A DNA stretch of 64,000 nt from Schizophyllum amplum (GCA_007026445.1 VDMD01000056.1:101226-165225), one strand, 5' to 3'; shown: positions 1-11,931, counted from the first letter of the stretch. The notes: generated by a model not told the origin, from the sequence alone. Translations and numbers: made by a program.

Positions 1-250
1 CTCAACTCGAACTCTCAAGTGAATTGGGAGGACGCGCGCTGTATCTCCCTCCTCAGACTCCTCCAAGCTTACTCTCTGGACCGCATTGACTCGAGGTCGA
101 CTTGGGTGCTGATCTGACGTTGCTCATTCGCGCCATTCGCCAGGTGCGTACTTTACTGTCGCATTCCGTATGCTCCTCATGAATATGCAGGACAACAATG
201 TTCTCTGATTACCTTGAGGCGGTCGACTTGAGCGCCACGCTGTGTCGTGC

Positions 251-1948
251 ATGCGGCACTTCCTTGTCCGCGTCGATGTTGTCCGCTCTGAATCCTATGG
301 ACGTCCTCCGGTCAGACATGCTTCCGCGGACAACGAGGTTTCCGACATTCGCCATGCAATTTCTGCAGAACTGATCTCCATTCGCACGTACGCTGAGGCA
401 ATATCCGACCTCGAGTCAAGACTAGAGCGGCTGCGTACCCAGCACGGTCTTCTCGTTGCCAACCTGAGACACAAGCGCTCCTTACTGGCACCCATCCGGC
501 GCCTGCCTCCCGAAGTTCTCGCCATCATCCTCACCTTCGCCTTCTCTGCCGTCTTCCGCCACAAACCGGACAGTACGCGCATCTGGCGGCATCCTATCCT
601 ACGCGTCTGCAGACGCTGGCGTACGGTCGCATTCGCGACCTCAAACATGTGGGCCGACATCGTCCTCTACCCGATACACGATCGGTACTGGCGCAAGACC
701 CTCAGAAGGTGTATGCGGCTATCGAGGAGTCGCCCGTTGAACATCTGCTTAGATGGCAGGTGCCCGCGATGGCGCTGTGAGCGGGCTGCGCGACCGATGG
801 TACCGAAGCGCGAATGGAAGGCGATGGCGGATTTGCTCCATGCAACCGCTTCCAGGTGGCGAGGTCTATGCCTGAACAAAATATGGCCGCCCAGCGAACT
901 TTTTGAGGGAAGTCGGCCACTGCCGTTGCTCACAACACTCGAACTCACGAGATGCGAGTTCAACTCGACCGACAAAACCAGGGTCTCCGCGATGTCGTTT
1001 TTCACGGACTGTCCCGCCCTGCTTGATGTTCGCGTCGTGGATGTGGCCATATTCCCCTCAGATCTGCCCTGGGCTCAGTTCTCCGTATTGGACCTCGATG
1101 TGCGCTATGAGCACGATCTCGATGCATGTGTCGAGCATCTGCAAGCGTGCCACAATCTGCAGAGCTTGAATCTCGCTACACGATCTGGGAGCGTTGAACT
1201 TCCTCACCTCCACCTACCTGCTCTGCGATGCATCCAACTCCACGGTAGTGCGGTCAACCTCCTCGACACCCTGACTGCCCCTCGCCTCCAGGACATCTCC
1301 ATCATGTCGTGCAGGTCCATGGGCAAACTTCTTGCTTTTGCAGATCGGAATCACGGTATCGCTCGCGGCATTTCATCTCTTATGCTAAGTTTTGAAGTGG
1401 AGCCTGAATCTGAAGACGATCACGAGCCTGAATCTGGAGACGATCACGAGCATTGGGTGAAGCTATGCACAGCTTACGAAAGCCTCTCGCGCTTGTCGAT
1501 CCATAACCTCTTAGATGATCATGACATCTTTCTCTCCATGGCGCGGTCTCTCACATCTCATCCGAACCTCCTTCCAAACCTCGTTTACCTCAATTTCTGC
1601 GATGCTGTTGTAACGTCTCGAGAAGGCATGGACGCACTGATCGACCTCCATGACCGTCTCACAAGCAACCGATGCACCGATGCAGCTACGTTTGAGATGG
1701 TCGTCGCTTATGCCGGTAGGCCAGTACACGAGAAGGGGATCATCGTGGCCGGGTTGATGTCGCATGCCGAAAGAGAGTCGCGCCCCGGACGTTTCCAGTG
1801 GCCGACGAACGACTCTGACCCCGAAGACGAGTCGGAACCGGACGAAGAGCCAGAACCGGAGGAGGACTTCGAAGACGACATGTACTCGGAAGATGGCTCG
1901 GACCCGCAGGACTCGGACGATGAAGACATGGATGAGTACTATATGTAG
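251..1948 (+). CDS. F-box protein with leucine-rich C-terminal half
   Basis: Probable substrate receptor of an SCF ubiquitin ligase, by analogy with the large Agaricomycete F-box families; the substrate is unknown. After about 25 residues there is a coiled coil, then the F-box signature APIRRLPPEVLAIILTFAF near residue 80, a conserved CRRWR motif, and a leucine-rich region without strict repeats. The last 50 residues are almost wholly Asp/Glu/Ser and end in DEYYM. The reading frame is open as one exon. The first in-frame ATG is at 251; the frame is open a little further upstream through GTG, so a short upstream exon is possible because a GTGCGT donor lies at 141. No close homologue can be named. 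Confidence 0.8.
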   Translation: MRHFLVRVDVVRSESYGRPPVRHASADNEVSDIRHAISAELISIRTYAEAISDLESRLERLRTQHGLLVANLRHKRSLLAPIRRLPPEVLAIILTFAFSAVFRHKPDSTRIWRHPILRVCRRWRTVAFATSNMWADIVLYPIHDRYWRKTLRRCMRLSRSRPLNICLDGRCPRWRCERAARPMVPKREWKAMADLLHATASRWRGLCLNKIWPPSELFEGSRPLPLLTTLELTRCEFNSTDKTRVSAMSFFTDCPALLDVRVVDVAIFPSDLPWAQFSVLDLDVRYEHDLDACVEHLQACHNLQSLNLATRSGSVELPHLHLPALRCIQLHGSAVNLLDTLTAPRLQDISIMSCRSMGKLLAFADRNHGIARGISSLMLSFEVEPESEDDHEPESGDDHEHWVKLCTAYESLSRLSIHNLLDDHDIFLSMARSLTSHPNLLPNLVYLNFCDAVVTSREGMDALIDLHDRLTSNRCTDAATFEMVVAYAGRPVHEKGIIVAGLMSHAERESRPGRFQWPTNDSDPEDESEPDEEPEPEEDFEDDMYSEDGSDPQDSDDEDMDEYYM

Positions 1949-2372
1949 AAGGACATGAACACGGGTGACTTCATAGGGTACGGCTTGTCATACCTTTGTC
2001 ACTTAGGACTGACCGAACTCGCGCTGGCCAGCGCGAAAGGGAACATGTGCCATGTTGGACATAGACGGATTGTATGGCATGTTACTCTCTGCTTATGTCC
2101 CTTATGAAGTATCGATGTCGATTAGAGATGCGCATAAGTAGCCAAACGCACGAGATGGAACTCGTTGCCAATCCTGTGCACTGTGAGCACCGGACACTCT
2201 AAACAACAAGTAGGCCTTCTCTGAGCTAGTCCCCACCACAAACAGTAACTTACTTACAGACTCGACTTCAACGCTGATTCGAGAGGACAAGCTGTGACAT
2301 CAGATACATTGATCAAATAAATCGTAAAATACATGTTCTTTCATGGGTCATCAAGTACTACACACCCTTCTG
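1949..2372. other. Intergenic, convergent 3' ends
   Basis: A stretch of 424 bp between the F-box gene and the 3' end of the sugar transporter. It holds only short shadow frames, and I see no repeat or RNA gene in it. Confidence 0.6.
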
Positions 2373-4584
2373 TCATGCCTTCACCTCTACGTCGTCCTCC
2401 ATATGATCTGTCGAGTCGCCACCGCCAGTTTCCACCGCCTGCGCCATTGTCGTCTTCCCACTCGCCACCTGCGCCTTCAACTTCGCGAAATGCCGCTCCT
2501 CATCCCATGTCCAGATGCTTTTCGACGCGAAAAGCATATCCATCTCCTCCAGCGTCCGGTTTGCCGTCTCCGGATACAGCGCGTATACGACGGGAATGCA
2601 TAGGAAGTTGACGGCACCGAAGATGTGCAGTGCGCTGGGAACGCGTGTGAGCCATTATTTAGGTGATGGCACGAGAGGTAGGCTCACTTTTCACCCAAGG
2701 AGGACAGCATCACGGGCGTGAGCATCATGAGCCAGCCGTTTCCAACCGACCAGCCCATGACACCGAAGGCATTGCCCTTCGCGCGCACTTCAAGCGGGAA
2801 GATCTATCGACGTTGTGAGCTCGAGGTAATCGCAAGGTGCGTGCGGAATGAACTCACTTCCGTTGGATACACCCATGGAATCGTCAACCACGTCGCGCCA
2901 AAGACGAAAGTGTACAGGAATACGAAGAAAGTCGTCGCTCCTCCGTACCCGGCGGCGTTCTCTGGGTTGTCCTTGAGCAGCCGCGCGAACGCGCCTGCGA
3001 GGATCAGGGAGATGCCCTGACCGACACAGCCCCAATACAAGCCCATGCGCCGGCCGAATCTGTCAATCGTGACCACAGCGAGCAGCGTCGAGATACAGTA
3101 TGTGATCTGTGCGCAGCGGATCAGCATGAATTCTTCAGTCTTCTTCGCAAAAGCTTGCTCACGTTATTCAACCCGGACAACCACTGCGTCTTGCGCGCAT
3201 CGTACCCCGCCTGCGCAAAGATCGTCGGCGCGTACACCGTGATCGCCGCAATGCCGCACCACTCCTGCAGAATCTGCAGCCACACGGCGAGATTGATGCG
3301 GCGCGAGATGTGCAGGTCGCCGTCGCCGATCGAGAAGAACATGTTCCAGTAGTTGTTCATTTTGCTGTGCTTCTTCTCGAGCTGCACGACGTCAACGATC
3401 GAGGCGAGCTCCTCTTCAGCGGAGTGTAGTTCGGGGTCGGTGTCCTCAGAGCGGAGGTGTTCCAAGATATGGCGTGCCTCCTCGATGCGACCGACCTTGA
3501 CGAGCCAGCGAGGAGACTCGGGCATCCAGTAGATGGCGATCTGCGATACAGTTACATTTAGAGGATGCTGAATGCGCTGTATACGGGGAGGCCTACCATG
3601 AACATGGCGAGAGGGACTAGTTGGAATGCAATGGGGAATCGCCAGCGGACCTGCGTGTCGCCATCGCCAACGAATCCTGTGCGGAAAGCATCAGATACGA
3701 GCGGAGCAAGCTAGCGGTGTGCGTACCGAGGGCGAACTATAAGGAGGTGCTTCAGTAAAATAGTATTAATGAGGGAGGAAAGATCACACACCTCCAGCCA
3801 ATATGCTACAACGACGCCAAAAATGTTCTGGAGATATGTTTAGCAAGCACTCGGTAGTATGTTTGAGGAAGAGCGTACCAAGGTGAACTCCATTGCAATG
3901 AAGGCACCTCTAGACTTATGGCTCGCTACTTCCGCCGACCATACTGGGACAACGGCATTCAAGTACCCCGTCCCAATTCCGTTGATGACGCGAGCGCATA
4001 GCATCCTGCCGTGGGCGTCAGTACTTTCACTCGTGATCCCACGGCATATTTTGCGCACCAAGCGAGATTTTGCGCGGAGCACTGCAAAGCGGCACCAAAA
4101 ATGACCCATGCGCAACCGTGAATCATGGTCTTGATACGGCCTATGCGGTCGCCCAAGACACCAGCGATGATACACCCTATCAAAGTGCCAAAGTAGTAGA
4201 CTGCGAGACATGTCAATGAGTATCTGTTGGGAAGGGAGCAGGACGCTACGCACTGGCGACGATTCCTCCTTGTCTCTCAGAGTTCGTGACGGTTGCAACC
4301 CAGCCTTCAGACTTCCCTTGGTACTGTGAGTACCCAAGGCCCATCGTTCTGACATAGTCAGGCGAGGTGTTGACCCCTGCGGAGGTGAAGTAAGCATCGC
4401 ATGCGCGGCTGCAGCAGGCGCCTACATACCTCCCATCATTCCTTGGTCATATCCAAAACTATCGAGCCATTCAGCCGCCTGTCTCTCCCGATCGCAAGGA
4501 GTAAACGACGTACAAGAAGATAGCAAGCCCTGCGACAAAATTGATCATGTACACGAGCTTCTTGCCCTTCAATTTCGTCCTCAT
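2373..4584 (-). CDS. MFS sugar transporter (hexose/lactose-permease-like)
   Basis: A twelve-helix plasma-membrane sugar:proton symporter of the MFS sugar porter family, about 530 aa in roughly nine exons. Spliced landmarks in order are: an N-terminal helix with YGYDQGMMGG; GDRIGRIK after TM2; GTGYLNAVVPVWSAEV, the usual PxYxAE region in variant form; PESPRWL before the central loop; QILQEWCGI in TM7; DRFGRR after TM8; PTEIFPLEVRAKGNAFG; and YPETANRTLEEMD at the C-terminus. These are the diagnostic PROSITE-type sugar transporter signatures. The ATG at 4584 precedes the charged MRTKLKGKK tail. A TATAAAA box lies about 80 bp upstream. Substrate specificity cannot be read from the sequence. Confidence 0.92.
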
Positions 4585-4663
4585 CGTGCAGGCGTCGGGT
4601 GGGGGAGGCGTGAACAGGAAAGGGGAGGAAAGACTTCGCCGGCGACTCAGATGACGCGCGCCA

Positions 4664-4670
4664 TTTTATA
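4664..4670 (-). promoter_or_regulatory. TATA-like box of the sugar transporter gene
   Basis: TATAAAA on the minus strand, about 80 bp upstream of the transporter ATG at 4584. Its spacing is compatible with a fungal core promoter. Assigned from motif and position only. Confidence 0.45.
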
Positions 4671-6542
4671 GCGCGAATGGGGCGGCTTTTGTCCCGGCAT
4701 ACGCAAAAGCGAGGAGTGAGGGGTGAATGCGGAGAGATCATATCGGAAGCATGTAACCCCGCGGGCGCCGGTATCTTGAGGAGAAGAAGAATGCGGGGTC
4801 GCAGACGTCACCGGGGACGCCCATTGTTCACCTGAGAGTTGCCTGAGAGAGAAGAAAAGGGCTTCTTCAGTACGTGTGTGCGACCTTCGCAAGCCTTCGC
4901 AAGCGCAAAGTCGATTGAGGTTCCTAGCAGCATCTGCTCAACGTCAGAATGATTCAAGATGGAGGATTGAGAGGAAAAGCGTGAGAAACTACAAGGGCGC
5001 GTGACCATTGTTCATATCCGGACCGCGTTTCCGGTCGCTGCTTCCCACCGCCACTGTCAGGCGGCTCACCCCGTCGGGTTTCCGACATGCGAAACGCTTC
5101 AGAGAAAAGGCGTTTTGGGCACGTATAGGAGGCCGAGATGTGATGCGCTTCAGGCTTCAGTACTTCAGTACTTACTCCAGTACCTTGCCGTTGCAATGCA
5201 AAAACAAATCCAGCCTTGTTCAACCCCGCTTCAGGCTGCCAGTGCTAAGTACCGACCCCGGCATCGTCCCCGAACCCCAGTCCCCTCCCCCATAAAACGT
5301 GTTTAGGATGATCACTACTCTTTTCAGGGCTATCTCCGATAAAGGTCAATAAAGTGTGGGGATCGCCAGGATCCGAACGTCGAGGAATTCTCTCACCGAG
5401 CTGCCCTTTCGATGCAGCGCAAGTGCCACTGTGGACTAGTCTCCAAGGCAGACGTTCAGGGAACGTCTGCTTCCAAACGCGCCCTGGAAACCGGAACGGG
5501 GCGAATTTGACTCACGTGAGCTTTACCACGCTCGGGGACATCTCTTTTTGGAAGGCTACCTCCCGAAAAAGGTGTTATCCCCGAGAACGACTAAACAAGT
5601 GCGAGTTTACAGTGAGCAGCCCATCGTCGGCTCTTCGCATGGCACCTGAGTACCATGAGGACTTCAGCATTACCTCTCAATGTAGGTTCCCTCCGCATTT
5701 TTTTGTGCCGAGAACAAAAGTATTTGGGGGATTCCGAGATCTCGAGTTGATCTTGAGTTTGCTCTTCTCAAGCCGTGTCCGAGACCTCCAGCGCACGGAC
5801 CAAATTACAGCGCTTCCATATCTTTCCATATGAGCAATGGGGTGCACTACTAAGTGGTGAGCAAATAGCCCTTTATACCACCATGAGCAGTTACACGATA
5901 CGTTCAGCTCAGTAGTAACTGCACCGCTGGCGGGCATGCTGCACTTGCTGTCAGTTATGTCTTGCTTATGGCCGGCGCTTGTAAGTCTCCGTGCCCAAGG
6001 CGAGAACCTTCTGGAGGCTGCCTCGCCGCATGTTTTACTCCTGACGTGCTTCACTAAGTACTAACTAGCCTCGGTGAGTCAGAGCAGCTGGGGAAGCATA
6101 GCCCGGTACAGTCCTTGGGTGTCAAATATAAACCACTTTGCTTATGTCCCCATATTCGCCTGAGATCTTGATAGCTTGTGGTGAGCCGTAGCGCCATGGC
6201 GGGGCGTAGAGGAAAGGATATGCTTTATTGGCGCCCGGAGATAACACCTTATTTGGGAGGTAGCCTTCCCGAAAGAGACGTCCCCGAGCGTGGAAAAACT
6301 CACGTGAGATCAATTCGCCCCGTTCCGGTTCCAGGGGCGCGTTTGGAAGCAGACTAACTGTGGACGTGGAGGACCGGGCGGGCTCCCCAACTAAATACGC
6401 ATGACATCGAGCCTTCGATCTGCGTCTCTCTCTCTGATTGGTAATCGAAGTCATGAAAGATCCATTCAAGTCGTCAACGTCTATTGACACTGCAGCCTCT
6501 CTGCATCCGTCACGATAGACGTTTTCTATCGTACCTTCCACC
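4671..6542. other. Long intergenic region with an inverted repeat
   Basis: A stretch of 1.9 kb between the 5' end of the sugar transporter and the 3' end of the first DHA1 transporter. It contains the 124-bp inverted repeat described separately and no convincing gene. The longest frame (about 5354-5833) runs through one repeat arm and is probably not a gene. Confidence 0.5.
5465..6354. repeat. Inverted-repeat (foldback/MITE-like) unit
   Basis: Bases 5465-5588 and 6231-6354 are inverted copies of one another over about 124 bp, at an estimated 85-90% identity by eye, and enclose about 640 bp. Each arm contains the palindrome CTCACGTGAG. Just outside the left arm lies another perfect small palindrome (CAGACGTTC-AGG-GAACGTCTG at about 5453-5473). 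The arrangement suggests a non-autonomous foldback element or an inverted duplication. No target-site duplication could be assigned. Confidence 0.6.
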
Positions 6543-8378
6543 TCACTCGCTGCGAAGACGCCGCGGCAGTAGCGTAACGCTTGTATAGACAGCGCAGACC
6601 GCTGCACATCCCAGAAGGATGTACACCAATTTTCCGCCCACTAACTGTCGATCCACAGAGAGCGAGAAAAGCGACGTCGCCACCCACGGGGAGAACGTCC
6701 GGATCAACGTCCCCGCAGTCTGCGCTATGCCGTTGACGGCTCCGAGCGCGTTGCTGCTCGGCGAGCTGTCCACAATGAACATATGAATCGTTCCTGCGAG
6801 AATACGGCTTAGACAGCGTGGCGCAGCGTAAGATCATAGTATGCGTACCGTATCCCACATAAATCAGCGACGACAGCGCAAGATGTACGGCTATCAGGGC
6901 ACCCACAGCACCATTGACGCTCCCGGCAGCCTTCGCGAACGCATTTTCCATTGGATAGAGCACAAAAATCAACGGGATGGCCAAGAGGGTCGTGATCTGC
7001 GTTTTGAACGCGCCGAAGCGGTCGATGATGCGTGGGGCGGCATATAACTGGAAGAAAACATTGTAGACGCCCCATACCGCGAGGACGACGCCGATATCGC
7101 GCGATGAGAATCCCAGGCCACCGTCGGCGATGCTGGTGTAGCAGAATATGGGCAAGAGGGCGGCCATCGCCATGTCGAAGAAGGCAACGAAGCCATAGAC
7201 GACGAGAACCCTGCGCACAGGCGCGCTGCGGACGAGTGCAGTAAGCGGCGGAGGAGCAGGCTCGTCGCGCGGGTTGACGGGTGCTTCTCCGCCGATAGCC
7301 CCGTAGCCTTCGGTTCGTGGCTGACTGCTGACTAGTTGTCCTGTCTTCGCGGGAAGTGTCTATAACGGCGTTCGTTATTGAGGCTCAGTTTGACAGAAAG
7401 CGGGCGGACATACCTCCTTCAGATCGAACAAGGCGACGATGAAGACGAGCAACGCCAGGGAGCCCGAGATTGCGCAAGGCAGGAAGTAGGGGTACTTGAC
7501 AAGCAGAGTAATTCCCCCAAAGACATCGGGGAACTCGGTCGCCGGGTTCGCTGTAGCGCCAATCAATGGACTGAAAAACTGATCAGAGAAAAACTCTACT
7601 ATCAAAGGCTAGTTGGCACTCACGCCAGCGTATCGGCCACAGACCACATCAGAGGCATCATTGCAAAGGCCTTGGCTCTGTTTGTACTGTCCGTGAGCTG
7701 AGAGCCATGTCAGCTTGGCCGATCACGTCGTATGCAAGTAAAAGGGAAAACGCGCCTCTGCCATGACGCTCTTGGACACCCCTGCAGGCTTCAGTCATGC
7801 TTTGCGCACATCAAAACGTAGAGGGAGGCGCACCTATATTGCCATTGAACATTCCCTGCAGGAATCGAAACAGGCAGAGCTGCCAGAATGACTTGGAGAG
7901 CCCAAAGGCGTACATCGATAGCGCAAGGCCCAATGGTCCAAACAGTAGAACGGGACGTCTTCCATAGTAGTCGGATAACCTGCCCCATTGCAGACACGTC
8001 AAGAACTCCGAAAAGAAAAACATTGATTCCTAGAGGCGAGGCGACGATATCAATATAAGATTGAGCACGTAGAAAATTTCAAAGGCTCGTACCACAATGC
8101 CTACGCGCGATCTTCAGCTTTCAAGCGCTCATACGAGAACAAGTCCACGCACCAGCATAATACCCAATCGTCTTCGGGTCTCCATGAGTGACCCCAGTCT
8201 CCAGAACGAGCTGCGCGATGAAGGGGTAGATGACCATCCCCGTCAACGGCTCGCTGAACTGGATGAGATAAACGATCGCTAGCTGTCTGTATGGCAGCGG
8301 AGAGCGCTTCTGCTCGACCGTGGGCTCGACGCGCTCGACATCCTGATGGAGGAGGGGCTGTTCCTCGGCGACGGCCAT
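6543..8378 (-). CDS. MFS DHA1-type transporter, tandem copy A
   Basis: Drug:H+ antiporter-like MFS transporter, close to the ZIFL/YCR023C group, about 470 aa. The spliced protein starts with an acidic tail (MAVAEEQPLLHQDVERVEP) and TM1 containing QLAIVYLIQFSEPLTG. It then has the motif-A-like loop GRLSDYYGRRPV, RFLQGMFNGNIG in TM4, a variable central loop, and TM7-12 including GLGFSSRDIGVVLAVWG and NGIAQTAGTLIRTFSPW. Exon 2 is an 8-nt microexon (8093-8100) giving AG-IV-ES. One intron uses a GC donor (GAG|GCGCGT) where copy B has GT. The substrate is unknown. Copy B lies about 780 bp upstream on the same strand. Confidence 0.88.
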
Positions 8379-9154
8379 GGTGGTGCTAAAGAAAGAAGGA
8401 CCAGCAGGCGGGCGAATGAGTCAGAAACCGAGTTCAACGTCTGGTGGCCTCGAACTCGCGGCTTCAAGCCATATTTTGCTTGTATGTAATGGCGTTGTAC
8501 GTGTATCAGTATCGACGTTGCGCCAGTTCTTGGTTCTTCTGTTCCTGTAGCGCTCAGCCCAGCAGAGGGTGCGTGTCGCGCGAGTAGAGCAATGTCGACG
8601 GCGATCCCGAGTCCGTGGGTCATTCAAATCCTGGATAGCACAGGAACAGCGCGGGACAGACGGAGGGAGCCGTAGAAGCATTATCTGGATACTTCGGAGG
8701 CAATAGAAGGTACAGTCAAATGAGGGAGGTAGCAAGTCAATCGTCGACGCGCACGTCACGACGAGGTCGAGTCAAAAGAAGACACAAAGCCTGCCGTTTC
8801 GGGAATGCGGACGCACAGACGCTCGACGCTCGTGAGCCTTGTGAAATCAAACGGCAGAGATATGCGGGCTGGGCTTGAATCCTCTGTCCAATAGAAGAAA
8901 CAGATCGCGAGGATGTGCTTGGGCCAAGTAGCGCCACTATACAGAACCATGCATTTACAACATCTTGAGTCGAACATTGTGAGTCACTATGTATACTAAT
9001 GGAAAAGCCTGAGCAGCCCGTGCTTCGTATGTTGGCCGTGAGTATGAAGAGTAAAATGAGTATATGCAATGACTTTGCGCGGTGAGTATGTGCAGACGGA
9101 TGCTTGTATCTGAGAGTCGAACCAGTACACAATGATAAGGCGTCGCGCCGTCCT
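8379..9154. other. Intergenic between the tandem transporters
   Basis: The promoter region of copy A plus the 3' flank of copy B. Only short shadow frames are present, with no repeat or regulatory motif that I can support. Confidence 0.5.
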
Positions 9155-11006
9155 CTAATGGGCGTTGCGTAGATGTTTCGGTAACCTCGTAGTCGCGAGG
9201 AAAGCGATGCAAGCCATGGATATAATCAGCAGAAAGACAAGGCGGCCCCCCAAGATATCCTTCTCCAGGGACAGGGATAGAAGCGACGTCGATAGCCATG
9301 GCGCGGATGTACGCCCCAGAGTCGCCATGGCCTGCGCCAAACCGTTGACCGCGCCCATCGAGTTATGCGTTGGCGCGCTGTCGATAATATACATATGTAT
9401 CGTTCCTGTAGGGCAGCGTGAGCGGACGAGTGAATGCTGCGCAAGGAAAATACTGACCGTATCCAATATACGTGAAAGACAGGCAGAAGTACTGAAGCGC
9501 TAGAAGGGCCAAGGCGAGGCCGTTGACATGGCCGGCTCGACGTGCGACGAAGTTCTCCAGCGGCAAGAAGGTCGCCATGAGCGCAGTGGCTGTGACAGCC
9601 GCCATCTGCATCGGTCGCGGGCCAAAGCGTTTTATGAGGTAGGGCGAGACGACCAGCTGGAAGACTATGTTGTAGATGCCCCAGACGCCCATGATGGTGC
9701 CGATTTCGAGAGGAGTGAAGCCCAGTCCGCCGTTCTTGATGGGCGCGTAGAGGATGATGGGGACCAAGGCCGACAGAGACATATCACCGAAGACGAAGAC
9801 GACGTACGCCAACAGCACCTTGGCGACGTAGGGGTCGCGTAGTAGAGCGTTTGCCGAAGGCGGTGGTGCGACTTCGGCCTCTGATGCCCGTGCTTCATCT
9901 GATATCGTACCATACCCCTCGGCAGTGCGCTCTTCTTCCAGAGTCGTCGTGCTCGACGCTGAAGAGGACAACCGGCTATTTTTCCCCTTCTTCACGGCGG
10001 ATGGGAGCGTCTAGAATAGTCGTTAGACAATTGATGGGAAAGGTCATCGGGCTTCAGCTCACCTCGATGAGATAGAAGTACGCGAAGATGAACACGAGCA
10101 GGGACCCCGTGGCGGAAAACACACAGGGCAACAGGTACGGATATTCTTCGAAGAGTCTTACGCCGCCAAATACGTCCGGGAAGTGCTTCGCAGGGTTCGA
10201 CAGGGTGCCGCCGATGAATGGGCTACGTATGGTCAGTAACATGAACGGCTTTCTACAGAATGAGAGACATACGCGAGGGTTGTCGCAACAGACCAGTTGA
10301 GCGGCATTATAGAGAACGCCCGCGCACGATTGGTTGAGTCGGTGACCTACGGGGGAGCGAATGTAAGTCGGACATTGCATCCCTTTCATAGCACGAGTCG
10401 CACCTCGGCCATTACGCTCTTCGACACACCTGCGGCAGCGGCTTCAGTTTGAGTCGGAATGTACAAACAGTCAACGCACCAACGTTCCCATTGAACACAC
10501 CCTGCAGAAAGCGGAAGACACAAAGCAGCCAGAACGACTTGGCGAACCCGAAGCCGTACGTCGCAAGTGCTAACCCCAGAGGAGCGATGAGCAGGATTGG
10601 ACGGCGACCATGGTAGTCGGACAGCCTCCCCCATTGCATGCACGTCAGGAACTCGGAGAAGAAGAACAGTGATTCCTAGGCGGCAAATCAGACAAGATAG
10701 ACGCTCGTCAGCGTCGCAGTACGAACCACGATCCCTGGCGCGCCTGTTAGCTTTCTATCGCTTTTCCGCGGCTTGCGACGCACCTGCATAGTACCCTATA
10801 GCCTTGGGGTCCCCTCCCGTGATCCCAGTCTCCTGCACCAACTCCGCGATGAAGGGGTAGATGACCAGCCCAGTCAGCGGCTCGCAGAACTGAATCAGGT
10901 AGACGATGGACAGCTGCCTCAGCGGCAGTGGCGTCTCCTTCTTTGGGCGCTCGGGAGACTGCTCGACGTCTTCTGCCAGGAGGGGGCGAGTCTCCTCTGT
11001 GGCCAT
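9155..11006 (-). CDS. MFS DHA1-type transporter, tandem copy B
   Basis: Paralogue of the gene at 6543-8378 with the same exon plan, including the 8-nt microexon (10727-10734). Landmarks are PLPLRQLSIVYLIQFCEPLTG in TM1, GRLSDYHGRRPILLI, RFLQGVFNGNVG, VTDSTNRARAFSIMP, GLGFTPLEIGTIMGVWG and NGLAQAMATLGRTSAPW. The cytosolic central loop differs strongly from copy A and is Ser/Thr/Glu-rich. The protein is about 480 aa and ends KHLRNAH. The ATG at 11006 opens with MATEETRPLLAED, matching the N-terminus of copy A. Its function is inferred as small-molecule export, with the substrate unknown. Confidence 0.9.
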
Positions 11007-11506
11007 GATGGGGGGAGGGAAAACGTATCCTGCTCAGCCCGCGGCGTACTCGTTAAGTATCCGTTGATGCATGCTACTTATTAGATGCATGCGTCGATTG
11101 ATAGGCGTCCTCAATTGGTCATCGAATCATCTGTCTCTTGCAGCGTGCGATGAAGCGGTAACGGATGAGTCAGAAGGAACACTGATGATTCAACAGTTCA
11201 GGATGTCCCATACGGCAGTTGTATCGTGAAAATCCCCCAATTCGGACCTGACCCCGACATGGCCTTGCATGACCTTGCCTGACAGCACAATCCAATGCAC
11301 GGTGCACAATCGGTTGCAATGGCATATATTCGACAGAGACATGTTGTCTCGGCCATGTATGGCCTTGCAATGCCCTTGCGATGGGCCAGATAAAAGCTGA
11401 TATCTCTGCCATAAATCGGATCTACTTATTATTATGCTTTCAGGCTTATTTATTTTGGGCGATAAGAAAGGCAAAAATGAATTATATTGAGAGATAAAAA
11501 GTACAA
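11007..11506. other. Intergenic, promoter side of copy B
   Basis: Contains several scattered short CCTTGCA/CCTTGCG motifs at about 11262-11385 and AT-rich sequence toward the MITE. No gene is seen. Confidence 0.4.
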
Positions 11507-11902
11507 TAGACCGTATTTGATTCGGTATATATCAACTTCTGCACTTGCAAAACGCTGCTCCACTAAGTGTAGCTGATCATTCAAAATTACATGCCCTTCG
11601 TTCAAAATCAAAGAGCCGCTGTTGTTGTACAGCCCATTGCAGGTTGACCACAGGCTCGAACACGCGTAATGACGCGCACGGGCGTATGCCACCTGAGTCT
11701 ACAGGCATGTCGGCGATGTCCGACAGCGTTTTCCGGCGGAGAGCAGCGACAGCCGGCCGTTCTACCACTCCTCCTCCCAGCCTCCGCCTATGTATTTTAT
11801 TAATCTCGTTTTGAATTTCATCTATCTTGCCCTCGTAGATGAATTTCGACGAGCTGCTTAGTTAAGTAAATCCTTGATATATACCGAATCAAATACGGTC
11901 TA
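11507..11902. mobile_element. MITE with 27-bp perfect TIRs and TA target duplication
   Basis: The ends 11507-11535 and 11874-11902 are perfect inverted repeats (29 bp including TA), beginning TA-GACCGTATTTGATTCGG. The whole unit is 396 bp and has no coding capacity. TA at both borders is the signature of Tc1/mariner-like (or other TA-targeting) transposases acting in trans. Perfect TIR identity suggests a recent insertion. Confidence 0.8.
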
Positions 11903-11931
11903 ATGAGCGACTACATAGCGTATACAGTATA

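Noticed and set aside
5345..5440. tRNA-like B-box (GTTCGGATCC) on the minus strand followed by a GATCCCC-type end
   Set aside because: No matching 5' acceptor strand and no proper anticodon arm could be drawn; at best a tRNA-derived fragment.
5354..5833. 159-codon plus-strand frame
   Set aside because: Overlaps one arm of the inverted repeat and shows no domain; likely chance.
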